A stretch of 64,000 bases of DNA from Saccharum officinarum (Eukaryota; Streptophyta; Magnoliopsida; Poales; Poaceae), in NCBI GenBank assembly GCA_020631735.1, contig CM036197.1, positions 49,461,880-49,525,879 of the forward strand, given 5' to 3'. The notes under the pieces were generated by a model, which ran no database searches, had not been told where the DNA came from, and saw only the letters and a program-made list of their open reading frames with translations. Shown here piece by piece: positions 34,001-44,542 of this stretch (the stretch's first letter is position 1; each line of letters starts with the position of its first letter). The translations under genes and the position numbers were made by a program.

Positions 34001-34940
34001 ACCTCAGCCCCGGGATACGTACCACGGATTCGCACCCTTCGGTAGGCCTCATGGGAACCTGATTGGCCTCCTCCGCCTTGAAGTTCCCGACCATCCGGCG
34101 AGCCCACCGGAGGACCTCCTCAAGGGTGAGGGATTCGTGGGACATCCGGGTACCCTCCAGGTTCGCCTCCGGAGTCATCTGGTCCAGGTGGAGACGACGC
34201 TGGCACAACGGCATCACTCTGCGGCGATGGAAGCCCGCAGCCACCGCCGCAGCCGTCAGGCCCCGAAGGCGAAGCTGCTACAGCGCCGCCAGCAGCGGAT
34301 CCAAGCGCGTCTTCTCGGCTTCGGGCACTCCGTACGACCAATGCTCTTCTCGAGCAGTCAGCACGCGGCCGGTGTACCTCGGCAACTGATTTTCATCATT
34401 GCGGAGGTAGAACCAACCCTCGTGCCACCCACTGTTCGAGGAGATGAGTCGGGCCGGGATGTATAGATCCGTCCGACCCGATCTCACCTGTAGCACGCAG
34501 CTCCCCACTCGGGCCGCGCACAGGACGCCTTTCTCCCCCGCCCTCTTGGCGAAGAGCTCGGCCTTAAAAAGGTAAAGCCACAAGTTCCACTGAGGCTCCA
34601 CCCCGAGGTAGCCCTCGCAGACCGCCGCGAAGATGGCGGCCTGCGCGACGGCGTTGGGGGAAAGGTGATGAAGCTCCACCCGGTAGTAGTGGAGGAGCGC
34701 GCGCATGAAGACCGACGCCGGCACGCCGAACCCCCGCTCATGAAAGCTGACGAAGCTCACCACGTACCCTTCAGGGGGCGCTGGCTCCTGGTGGGCGGGG
34801 GGCGGCGCCACCCACTCCGGCTGCGCCAAGTTCGTCCTCGGCCGCAGCAGCCCGTCCTCGACCAACTCCTCCAACCTCCTCTCCGTCACCGAGGAGGCGG
34901 CCCAGTCGTCGGCGGGGAGGATCTGGCTCTTTCCTGCCAT
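31075..34940 (-). pseudogene. Antisense spliced gene of the Tat-like element (Transposase_28, PF04195-like)
   Basis: A multi-exon gene opposite to gag-pol. It starts MAGKSQILPADDW at 34940. Exon 1 (to about 34000) encodes the 'putative gypsy-type transposon' domain: FHERGFGVPASVFMRALLHY, then VCEGYLGVEPQWNLW. Exon 2 (about 33943-33238) is basic then acidic. Exon 3 (about 33169-32180) is Ala/Pro/Glu-rich. Exon 4 (32108-31595) is coiled coil. Exon 5 (31523-31075) is the conserved C-terminal block GNSFVRRMVALGRLA...EGFI. Canonical splice sites are retained, e.g. GTAAGT after 33238 and after 31595, TTTCAG before 31523, TTCAG before 32108. Defects are stops at 34278-34280, 33025-33027 and 31647-31649, and a frameshift at the C10 run 32351-32360. 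Related antisense ORFs are known in Tat elements; their function is unknown. Confidence 0.75.
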
Positions 34941-35295
34941 CGATGTCGTCGGGAGGAGGATGGAAGGAAAGGATGCGGTGGCTGTGGCAAGACGGGCGGA
35001 GAACGCGATGTGGCAGGGGATGTCTAAGGCAAAGGATTGCAGGGATGCAAGTAACCGGTGGGGAACGAAGACCACAAGGCCTTAGCTTTATATGCCCGGA
35101 CGGAAGCCCAACGGCCGCGCGAGAAGGTAGGAACAGTTTCCCGCATTAAATGCGCTCACCTAACCGTTTCCTTATATCTCGCAGGAACTGGGCACGTGGC
35201 CGCTCCCCACGTCGTAACCATATGCCGCTACCACGCCGATCTCGTCTCCTGAAAAAACGCGCCCGGCCAACGAAATATCTCCAGGTATGTCTTAA
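34941..35295 (-). promoter_or_regulatory. Upstream region of the antisense gene
   Basis: The 350 bases before the antisense start codon. On the minus strand a TATA-like element (TATAAAGC, + strand GCTTTATATG at about 35084-35093) lies about 145 bases upstream of the ATG, suggesting the gene had its own promoter. Inference only. Confidence 0.4.
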
Positions 35296-36780
35296 ATGGG
35301 TGCGAAACCCGCAATAAGTCTCGAGGAAGTGAAAGCTGGCCCTCGAACGGGGTTCGACAGCTGCCCTCGAGCAACAGAGTTAGGGACGACCCAGGGTGCG
35401 CCCGTACATGGCCAAGGGCTCGAGCCACGCTCTCGAGGCACCCCAGGACGTATTCGAGGCCGAAGGAGAAGGTTGTGGTAGGAATCCCTCCGGGGGAGGC
35501 ATCGAGCCCTCGAATCCTATCGAAGGGAATCGAGATCCACACGACCGCTTCTTGGCATTTTTGAGGGCGCCTCCGGGCCACTAGCCGACCCCTAACGAAC
35601 GGGGCACGGGTTCTCACTCGAATTCCCCCGCTAGCAGCTCACCGGAGATCGTCGTAACTCGGGCCCAAACGAGGGTAGTACGACATTCTCCACCCCTCCT
35701 CCTTTTTTCGAAAAAGGAGCGTGAGGGTCGCGAAAGACGGTCGGGACTCTGATCGACCTCGTGCGCGCGAGGCTCGGGGTCCCGACCGCAAAAATGGGTG
35801 CGAAGCCTGCAATAAGTCTCGAGGGAGCGAAAGCTGGCCCTCGAACGGGGTTCGACAGCTGCCCTCGAGCAACAGAGTTAGGGACGACCCAGGGTGCGCC
35901 CGTACATGGCCAAGGGCTCGAGCCACGCTCTCGAGGCACCCCAGGACGTATTCGAGGCCGAAGGAGAAGGTTGTGGTAGGAATCCCTCCGGGGGAGGCAT
36001 CGAGCCCTCGAATCCTGTCGAAGGGAATCGAGATCCACACGACCGCTTCTTGGCATTTTTGAGGGCGCCTCCGGGCCACTAGCTGACCCCTAACGAACGG
36101 GGCACGGGTTCTCACTCGAATTCCCCCGCTAGCAGCTCACCGGAGATCGTCGTAACTCGGGCCCAAACGAGGGTAGTACGACATTCTCCACCCCTCCTCC
36201 TTTTTTCGAAAAAGGAGCGTGAGGGTCGCGAAAGACGGCCGGGACTCTGATCGACCTCGTGCACGCGAGGCTCGGGGTCCCGACCACAAAAATGGGTGCG
36301 AAGCCCGCAATAAGTCTCGAGGGAGCGAAAGCTGGCCCTCGAACGGGGTTCGACAGCTGCCCTCGAGCAACAGAGTTAGGGACGACCCAGGGTGCGCCCG
36401 TACATGGCCAAGGGCTCGAGCCACGCTCTCGAGGCACCCCAGGACGTATTCGAGGCCGAAGGAGAAGGTTGTGGTAGGAATCCCTCTGGGGGAGGCATCG
36501 AGCCCTCGAATCCTGTCGAAGGGAATCGAGATCCACACGACCGCTTCTTGGCATTTTTGAGGGCGCCTCCGGGCCACTAGCCAACCCCTAACGAACGGGG
36601 CACGGGTTCTCACTCGAATTCCCCCGCCAGCAGCTCACCGGAGATCGTCGTAACTCAGGCCCAAACGAGGGTAGTACGACATTCTCCACCCCTCCTCCTT
36701 TTTTCGAAAAAGGAGCGTGAGGGTCGCACAGCGAAAGACGGCCGGGACCCTGATCGACCTCGCGCGCACGAGGCTCGGGG
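35296..36780 (+). repeat. Three copies of a 498-bp tandem repeat
   Basis: Copies begin at about 35296, 35794 and 36292 (AAATGGGTGCGAA...), differing by scattered substitutions. Each includes a perfect short hairpin (CTCCTTTTTTCGAAAAAGGAG-like, at about 35699, 36197 and 36695). Because 498 is a multiple of 3, equal ORFs recur in every copy (e.g. 35396, 35894, 36392), but these have no family features. The array lies between the antisense gene and the 3' LTR. Confidence 0.95.
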
Positions 36781-36966
36781 GCTTGACCGCAACGAAATGT
36801 CCCCCAATCAAACGCGAACAAGACCTCGGAGGAGTCTCCATACTCCACCGAGGCCTCGGGGGCTACACCCGGCGGGTGCGCTCGCGCGCCCCCACCGGAA
36901 AAAATCATGATGCCACGACTCCAGTTCTGACCAACCTCTGGGAGAGTGATCACACACTCACCCAAA

Positions 36967-36980
36967 GGCTCGGGGGCTAC
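36967..36980 (+). other. Polypurine-tract region before the 3' LTR
   Basis: GGCTCGGGGGCTAC immediately precedes the 3' LTR start. It is a short, interrupted purine run at the expected position. Confidence 0.5.
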
Positions 36981-37928
36981 TGTCGGTACCAACAGTACGG
37001 GGGTACCCACACCTATCGCCAAAACACTAACATAACCGAAACCACAATGAAAGATAGCCCGCTCGACGGGGCGCCTCGACCGCGCCCCGGCTTCGACTCG
37101 TACGAGGCCCGCTCGACGGGGCGCCTCGACCGCGCCCCGGCTCCGACTCGTACGAGGCCCGCTCGACGGGGCGCCTCGACCGCGCCCCGGCTCCGACTCG
37201 TACGAGGCCCGCTCGACGGGGCGCCTCGACCGCGCCCCGGCTTCGACTCGTACGAGGCCCGCTCGACGGGGCGCCTCGACCGCGCCCCGGCTCCGACTCG
37301 TACGAGGCCCGCTCGACGGGGCGCCTCGACCGCGCCCCGGCTCCGACTCGTACGAGGCCCGCTCGACGGGGCGCCTCGACCGCGCCCCGGCTCCGACTCG
37401 TACGAGGCCCGCTCGACGGGGCGCCTCGACCGCGCCCCGGCTCTGACTCGTACGAGGCCCGCTCGACGGGGCGCCTCGACCGCGCCCCGGCTCCGACTCG
37501 TACGAGGCCCGCTCGACGGGGCGCCTCGACCGCGCCCCGGCTCCGACTCGTACGAGGCCCGCTCGACGGGGCGCCTCGACCGCACCCTGGCTCCGACTCG
37601 TACAAGGCCCGCTCGACGGGGCGCCTCGACCGCACCCCGGCTCCTCGACACCCTTTCTTTACCTACCCAGGACAAAAGCCATAGCATTCAATGCGGTTAC
37701 CTACCACCACCGACCGGCATGGCTACGACATGGGTCAACGCGGGAACAATACCCTACACGAGCACCTCGGTGCAAGGAAATACAAACCTCTCTTCCCCGC
37801 TGGACGTAGGGCCTTCTTTTGCCCGAACCAGGATAAACCCCCGTGTGCTCTCCTTGCATCACCATCCAGGAAAGAGTCACGCAGCATTTACTCGTTGGTT
37901 TAGGACCCCCTTGGTCCGAACACCGACA
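36981..37928 (+). mobile_element. 3' LTR of the Tat-like element, internally deleted
   Basis: 948 bp with the same ends as the 5' LTR. It contains 12 copies of the 50-bp unit (about 37060-37650) against 10 in the 5' LTR. It lacks the 500 bp corresponding to 26500-26999, with the junction at 'acaataccc/tacacgag' and a CCC microhomology. The deleted part includes the TATA box. Confidence 0.92.
37060..37650 (+). repeat. 50-bp tandem array in the 3' LTR (12 copies)
   Basis: Phrase CGCGCCCCGG recurs every 50 bases from 37081 to 37531, and as CGCACC[CT][TC]GG in the last two copies (37581, 37631). The CTTCG variant appears in copies 1 and 4 here but only in copy 1 of the 5' LTR, which points to changes within the array after insertion. 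Confidence 0.95.
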
Positions 37929-40900
37929 GAACCTGATTTCAGTTTCGATGTAGGCATGTTGGCTTGCTTGTATCTCATGTTCTAGGCCGATTCAGCTCAA
38001 GTGTTCTACAAGAGATATGTTGTACTCGTGTAGCTCTCCATTTTTGTCAACTACGTCTTTCGCTAGTTCGCAACGGATTAGGAGTAATATCACTGTGAAG
38101 ATAGTTGTTCAGTCAAATTTTTGAGGTGGAATTGGGCGTGTTCGGAACAGAAACTGAAATATCACTGTGAAGATAGTTCGCAACAGAAACTGAAATTTCA
38201 AATCGCTCGGGCGTGTTCGTGGCCGACCGCCGCAGAAGCCGTGCGCCGCGTGGCCTTCATGCTTGGCCGTCGTCCCCACGCGAGCGTGAGGTGTCCACCT
38301 TCATCTGCCGAAGCCGAGCGCTCCCTCGCTCTCATAATTTCGCTTCGCCTCGCCTCTCCTTCCTCCCTGTTCCTCCACTGCTTGCCATGGCCGCCGCGTC
38401 TGCTTAAGCTGAGAGCATCGCCGCCGTCGCGCCATTCTCAAGTTCAATCGCGCAAGAATCTTCGCCTCGCTGTGCTCCATCGTCTCCACCCATCAGCGCC
38501 TCCTTCCCGTGCTCGTTTAGGTGAGAAATCACGTCGCCGCCGTAGTCTGTGTAGGCCGGCGCACCGCCGCGCCATGGCCGCCGTCGTGCTCCGCACGCGG
38601 ACATGCGTTTCCGGTGACCCCGCGCCATAATAGGTAGACGTTTTCGCTTCATCTTGGTGTCGTGCATCTGCTGCTCACGTCAATTTGACGATTGGTGGCT
38701 GGAACCGAGCGGCGTACCGCCGGTCATCCTCCGTCGTCCGCCATTGCTGCGGGCAACTCCGCTCCGGTGGGTCTCCGTGTGCGCTACCACCACCGATGTG
38801 TTCGCGTCGTCGGGTAGGTCACGTCAAGGTAGAAGATGCCATCGGCGACCTCACCGTCGGTGAAATAACGCCGGTCAACGCGCCGTCCCCTGTTCTGTGT
38901 CGCTGGCAGTTGGGTCCCGCATGGCAGTGACTGTGCTGTGGTTTTCTGTTTTTCTTTTCTTGTTTGATGGAATGAACTTTGGAAAAATCATAGAAAAATG
39001 TAGAAAAATCAGAAAAAGGTAAATAGGGACTTTTTGGAATCCTTGAAACTAGATGTATGCATTGGAGTGAAAATATGCTAGGTGTTTACAAAAAGTTTTT
39101 TTCTATTTTTAATTATCTATAGAAAATAGGGATAAATTCATTACTAAAGTTGCTTTGCTCCAAATGCTCTGAAATTTTGGTGAGGTGCTGTTGATGACAT
39201 GTTTGGCCTGTGATAAAAATTTCAGGGTTAATGCTTACTATATGCTAGAGTTATTGATTTAACTTGCTCACCCATGTTTATTGATTTGCACTTTGTATTT
39301 TATGTGGAGACTACTGTGCTTGTTCAGTTGGCATGAAATTTATACAGTATACTATTGGATGCATGTAGTAACTACTGTAATTTTTGTAGATTTTTCTGTA
39401 CACTTTTGATGCATGTTCATATTCCCACCTAATTATCTAAATAAATTAAGAAAGGCATGTAAATAATTTATTTAGATTTGGCCACCATGTTTTCTAATGT
39501 TCATTTGACATGAGTTAACTGTTGGTAACTTTGATTTTGCCCAGAATGCAATTTTAAATATAAGTTGTATATTATTTTCTTAGATTTATTGATTCTGGAG
39601 CAGTTTTGGAATATTGATAATTAAGTGATGTAGATGATGTTTTCTGTGAATCTTCATATTAGCAAAGTTGTAGATAACTTTCTTATCTAGTTGCTGTTAA
39701 AATTTCATGGTAATTGGCCTTGTGGTTTGAGAGTTATAGCTTTTGGAAGTCTGAGCTTGATTATGTTGCTCTCGGGATTTCCAGAGCAGTCTGTGAAGTT
39801 GGATCTGTTTGGGCTAGCTGCTGGTAGATTCAGCCAAAGTCATGAATAAGAAAGTTGTAGTTAGCTTGTTAAGATTTCCAGAAAGTCTTGGTTCATGTCT
39901 TTTGGAGCTATAAAACTCCGGTTACAGATTTTGCAAGTGACTGCTGTTTTGCATGTCTGTGAATGTTTGTTTTCTAGTAAGTCTAGTTGATGCTTGTGCT
40001 AAGATGATTAAAGATGAATTATGGACAATTTCATAAGCTTTCTAGAATGTCTTGTTGCATGGCTATTGGATTTGTATAACTCCAGTTATGGTCCAAACAT
40101 GCAGCGGTTGTTCGCAGTTTAGAAATAGACAGATGATAGTTATGGTTGTTTACTCCATGTGTTGCTAAGTGTGGCTTATACCCTTGATGATGGTCAAGTT
40201 AAGATATTTGTGATCTTGTTAAACTTGTGTGATGCTTGATGTGCTTGTCCTCTTTAATTGGTTGTGTGATGTTAGTTAAATAGCTTTTGGTGTCTATGTC
40301 TTAATCGTGTGTTTACATGAATGATTATGTGATGCATCTTATGTTACCATTCATCATATTCATACACATGCCTCTTGCATCTCATTTAGGTTCGCTAGAT
40401 GCACCACGTGAAGGATGAGATGTTGAAGCCAAATCTGAAGATGGTGTTTGGTGGACCTATCCCGAAGATGGAAGGACTAAACAAGTGCCGGGATGGGAGA
40501 TGCTCGCCAAGCGAGTGTCATCTGTCAATCACTAACCTAGTGTTCGATCCCAGGCAAGCCTCGGAGCATTCTAAGTCTCCTACTTTATAAAAGCAATTGA
40601 GTATATATATGTTATATATGTATTGTTGCATTAAGTTATAGGAGTTGATTGTAAACACTTGCTGCATATATACCATTTCCTTGTCCCATAAATATGTCTG
40701 AAATCCTATTTTGGTTCAGGATAAAAAATATTGCTTAGCCCTGCTTAGACCAGTAGCGATCGGTGATTTCCGATCACCTGCAATTATAGGTGGTTACTGG
40801 AATATTTTAGCTATGGAATGGATGATATCCTGAAAATAATCAAGTGTTGATGGATAATTAGAGACTGGGCGAAATAAGTATTGGGCAACCAGATAGGGTT

Positions 40901-42056
40901 CTGGGGTGCTTGTAGTTTCCGTCTGTGTCGATTAAGGACCGACCGTTGTTGGGCCTCGGGTCATGTTGAACGCATGTCTCACATTTAGCTGGCCGGATAA
41001 AGTACCTTCCGATCGCGAAGCTAGGAGATTATTTGGGCCGAGTGGATTGCCCGCAGCGCACTGTACCGGAGCAGGTGTGGTAGGACACGGGGGCGCGATG
41101 ATAAGGACAAAGAGCAGTCGGACGGCCCCCGGGTACATGTGGTTCCTGGCAAACTCAAGACTTTACCTAGATAGTTGACTCGGTGACCAATATCTCACTT
41201 TAGTGGGTGAGTGAGGTTTGTGTGAGGAATAAATTACCAGCTGGTTAATAATCGATTCGAATCGCCATCGCTCCTGGATAGTGAGCACTTGACTCGAGTT
41301 ACGGCATCGTAGTAATGATGATGGAACACGGATGGTTATGTGGATGATGTTGAAAATGCTAAACCTGAAATGGTAACCTTTGATGTTAATGGTTAATCAA
41401 GTGATTGCTTTAGCATAAGTGCTTACCTAGATTAATAGGTTATGACAAAGATGATGTAAAAGTGCTTAAAATGGTGTATTCATGATCACTTATGCTTTTT
41501 GCAAATGAGTCAAGCTAGCCCACTGAAAGAAAGCCTTGCATACTCTTTGGTGTCATATTATTTCTGGTTTATGACGGGTAAGTCTAGCTGAGTACCTTCT
41601 CGTACTTAGGGTTTATTCCCACTTGTTGCAGGTTGTGATGTATCATGGCTACTGCAAGAATTGGATGGCTCCTGCTGTAATGGCGGAGTGTGATCATGGG
41701 CATGATCCTTCTGAGCTATCTTGTCTCTCATGCTTTTGTTGGAAATTGACCTTGGTACTGGCATATATTTGAATTGAAGTGATATTAGTTTCAAACTACT
41801 TTGTTTCCGCTACTTTTGAACTTGAATTGTAATAACTCTACTGAACTCCGATATATGTTGAATTACTTGTGAAATGGATATAACATATGACCTGTTATGT
41901 TGGACCACTACGATCTTGGCTTGTATTTTGGTTGGTTTGAAATCCCTCGTGATTTTATTGGACTACCGGAGTTATAGGAGCTTAAGTACGGGAATTTAAT
42001 CGCTCCGGCGATTATTTTTGTACTTTTGTTCTTATAATTTGGGCGGTTCTGTGACA

Positions 42057-42265
42057 GGCCGGATGGATACGCTTGATCGATTTGGCTGCATCACTGCATG
42101 TCCCTAGCGTATATCGTCGTCGAACTATATTTATACAAGGTCCTGTTCATGTAGGAAAGTCAGGCCATGAATCACGTTTTTCCTCCAGCCTATATGATCC
42201 TGCTGCCGTGCTGGTGCATGTATCGTGGATGCAAACAACCAAACACGCAACGCTATCTGAATCCG
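42057..42265 (+). repeat. Repeat unit B, right part
   Basis: Continues unit B after the solo LTR: GGCCGGATGGATACGCTTGA... matches unit A from 20966 to about 21155. The match ends near 'gctatctgaatc'. Confidence 0.78.
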
Positions 42266-42659
42266 AGACCCCTCATGTTTGGGGTGTTCGGTAACAATAG
42301 AGTTGATGCTGTGGAACTCATCTTGCTACGCTACATTGTTCTCCTTCTCGGTGACGCACTATGGCAACAGCAGCTGCAGCTTGAATCCATCTCAACAAAA
42401 CACCCAATCTTTCGTTCACGGCAGAGATTCATTCATGGCACGCATTGCAGTTGCAGAGGAGATTCTTTACTCCAGCTGTGGATTGTGACTGTTCCTCGAG
42501 AGTCGAGACAGTTCGATAGATCCGGTACAGTGTAACAGGTCCCGTCCAGGGCTCTAGGCACAGCCGGCTTCATTCGGTCTCGTTCCGAGCATGTCTGACA
42601 GCTCACCGATACTTCATCTCTAATAGAATAATATTGATAATCATTAATACTATTTTTTT
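42266..42659. other. Intergenic, no gene recognised
   Basis: Open frames at 42167-42535 and 42279-42488 overlap each other in different frames and lack family features. Possibly a decayed gene fragment. Confidence 0.4.
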
Positions 42660-43033
42660 TAGATTACTGGGGAAAATGCTCCAACAGATACCAATAATCT
42701 TCCTCAATATAGGGAGCCCACCTCCCTTCACCTCGGGTCCACGATGACCATGGCCGCCGGAGCAAAACTTTTCGTGAATGCGTCTTCCACCGGCCACCAA
42801 GCCATCTCCAATGAGCGTCACAGGAGAGAAGTGACAGTTGGAGGTGGGTCCCGGCTATTGGGGGAGATACAACTCCCCTTTATTTGAGGGGAGATGGGGG
42901 AGATATTGGTGATCACTATAAAAAGGGGACGGGAAAGGGGAGCTGTTGGAGTATCAAATTTGGCTTATCTCCTCCAATACGACAGGTTTATAGGGACAGG
43001 GGATGAGAAAGGGGAGCTGTTGAAGATGCTCTT
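42660..43033. mobile_element. Probable MITE (ATGCTCCAACAG type)
   Basis: Left part contains 'atgctccaacagatacc' and right part 'ggagctgttgaagatgctctta', an inverted arrangement. The phrases 'gaaaggggagctgttg' also repeat at about 42934 and 43008. Ends and target duplication are not certain. Confidence 0.4.
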
Positions 43034-43680
43034 AGATTGCAACTTTTTGCAGTCTGGGTTACCGTAGCACTTTTATTTGTATTTGATAATTAGTGTCTAA
43101 TCATAGACTAATTAGGCTCAAAAGATTCGTCTTGCAAATTACAGATAAACTGTATAATTAGTTATTTTTTACCTACATTTAGGGCGTGTTTGGTTACGGT
43201 TTGTTAAAGTTTAACACTCATCACATCAATGTTCCCTCGAATGCATGGAGTACTAAATGTAGACTAATTGCATGCATGCCGGCACAGATTAGGAGTAATT
43301 TACGAGACGGATCTATTAAGCCTAATTAATCCAAAATTAGAAACTTTTTGTCAAATAAGACGAAAGTGCTACAGTGTTTGTTAAACTTTAACACCCCAAA
43401 CCAAACACCCCCTTAGTGCTCCATGCATACGTCTAAAGATTGATGGGAGGGAGAGAGTGTAAAAATTTAGAATTTACTCTCTCCATCACATCGAATCTTT
43501 CGACACATGCATGGAGCATTAAATATAAATTAAAAAAATAACTAATTGCACAGTTTAGTTGTAAATCAGGAGACGAATCTTTTAAGCCAAATTAGTTCAT
43601 GATAGAATATTAATTGTGAAATACAAACGAAAGTGTTAAAGTAGCCCAATTCTAAAAAAAAAATTCCATCTAAACACCCC
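43034..43680. mobile_element. Two facing Tourist-like MITE copies, the first split by another MITE
   Basis: The core family text ('aatcatagactaattaggctc', 'aaaagattcgtc') runs to 43181, is interrupted by the element at 43182-43412, and resumes with 'gtgctccatgcatacgtctaaagatt' at 43416. A second, inverted copy follows (about 43475-43680: 'atcgaatctttcgacacatgcatggagcatt'). Confidence 0.65.
43182..43412. mobile_element. Tourist-like MITE inserted inside another MITE
   Basis: A 231-bp element with ends GGGCGTGTTTGGTT and AACCAAACACCCCC-like (inverted), flanked by TTA at 43179-43181 and 43413-43415. It is a clean insertion in the older element around it. Confidence 0.85.
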
Positions 43681-43682
43681 GT

Positions 43683-43799
43683 TGCAATTGGCCAGCCGAG
43701 GAGATCCACGAGGATCTTGGCATTGGTGGGCGCAACGCGACACACGGCCGACCTCTCTCCCTCGGGAATCGCGATCACAGCTTCCGGGACCACCACCAT
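43683..43799 (-). pseudogene. Small coding-like fragment between MITEs
   Basis: A GC-rich island read on the minus strand as MVVVPEAVIAIPEGERSAV and on to about residue 40, in contrast with the AT-rich MITEs on both sides. I do not recognise the family. It looks like an exon fragment stranded by insertions and not a functional gene. Confidence 0.3.
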
Positions 43800-43801
43800 C
43801 C

Positions 43802-44036
43802 GGGCCCTGTTTAGTTCTAAAAAAATTTGTAAAATTTTTCGTCACATCGAATCTTTGGACACATATATCAAGCATTAAATATAGCTAAAAAATAAAACTA
43901 ATTACACAGTTTATACGAAATAGACGAGACGAATATTTTAAGCCTAATTAGACCATAATTGAACACTAATTATCAAATAACAACGAAATGTGCTACAATG
44001 TCGTTTTGCAAAAAAATTTGCAACTAAACCGGCCCC
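43802..44036. mobile_element. Tourist-like MITE
   Basis: Ends GGGCCCTGTTTAGTTC and GCAACTAAACCGGCCCC are inverted, and the core has 'cacatcgaatctttgg' and 'cctaattagaccataatt'. No clear target duplication. Confidence 0.65.
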
Positions 44037-44159
44037 AACATGCCTAGCCGACGCGGGACGCGGGAATCTCGCCGTGAGTTCTGCCCGCGCGTATCCCACT
44101 GCACTGCCAGTGGACTGTGCACTGCGCGCGCCGGCGGCCGGCCTGCTAGGCCACGTTTA

Positions 44160-44542
44160 GGCAGTGTTTAGATCCCTCGAACTTCCAAAAAATTTTACGA
44201 GATTTCCTGTCACATCGAATGTTTAGACGCATACATGGAGTATTAAATGTAGGTAAAAAAATAACTAATTGCACAGTTTGTCTGTAAATGTCGAGACGAA
44301 TCTTTTGAGCCTAGTTGTAAAAAAATTTCAACCCGATGAATAGTATCACTTTCGTCTTATTTGGCAAATATTGTCCAATCATGGACCAACTAGGCTCAAA
44401 AGATTTATCTTGTGATTTTCAACTAAACTGTGTAATTAGTTATTTTTTTACCTACATTTACTATTTCATGCATGGGTCCAAAGATTGATATGATGAAGAG
44501 AGTGAAAAAAATTAACTTTTGCAGTGCATCTAAACAAGGCCC
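44160..44542. mobile_element. Tourist-like MITE with two inverted halves
   Basis: Ends GGCAGTGTTTAGATC and GCATCTAAACAAGGCCC are inverted. The two halves carry the same core in opposite directions ('cacatcgaatgtttagacgc' on the left; 'catgggtccaaagattgata' on the right), giving a 380-bp foldback structure. Confidence 0.65.

Larger units (their letters stand above)
25826..37928 (+). mobile_element. Tat/Retand-like Ty3/gypsy element, non-autonomous, full length
   Basis: A 12,103-bp element flanked by the perfect target duplication GAACC (25821-25825 and 37929-37933). Structure: 5' LTR 25826-27173, primer-binding region from 27174, gag, integrase, a long antisense gene, a 498-bp tandem array, and a 3' LTR 36981-37928. 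Protease, reverse transcriptase and RNase H are absent: the frame passes from the gag C terminus directly into the segment before the integrase zinc finger near 29150. The antisense gene after integrase is characteristic of the Tat lineage. It would need enzymes from another copy to move. Confidence 0.88.
22487..42056 (+). mobile_element. Solo gypsy LTR (Tekay-like), split by three later insertions
   Basis: Starts TATAACACCCCTAGTGTTA (the usual TG of the LTR is TA here) and ends GGCGGTTCTGTGACA. Removing the nested solo LTR, Stowaway MITE and Tat-like element leaves about 4.68 kb, in the range of the 4.3-kb LTR at 57540-61841. Landmarks of grass chromoviral LTRs include the section at 41590-41640 ('gagtaccttctcgtacttag' then 'ttattcccacttgttgcag'). 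No internal retrotransposon genes belong to it, and a 5-bp target duplication flanks it, so it is a solo LTR left by recombination between two LTRs. Open frames inside it (38121-38930, for instance) are not genes. Confidence 0.82.

Noticed and set aside
35228..36613. Repeated 113- to 158-residue ORFs
   Set aside because: They recur with the 498-bp tandem repeat, whose length preserves frame. No known domain, and both strands are open.
35296..36780. CRISPR-like spaced repeats
   Set aside because: The repeats are 498 bp and directly adjacent, without unique spacers, and the genome is a plant's.
38121..38930. Several GC-rich ORFs of 60-170 residues
   Set aside because: They lie inside the outer solo LTR, overlap in different frames and have no family features.
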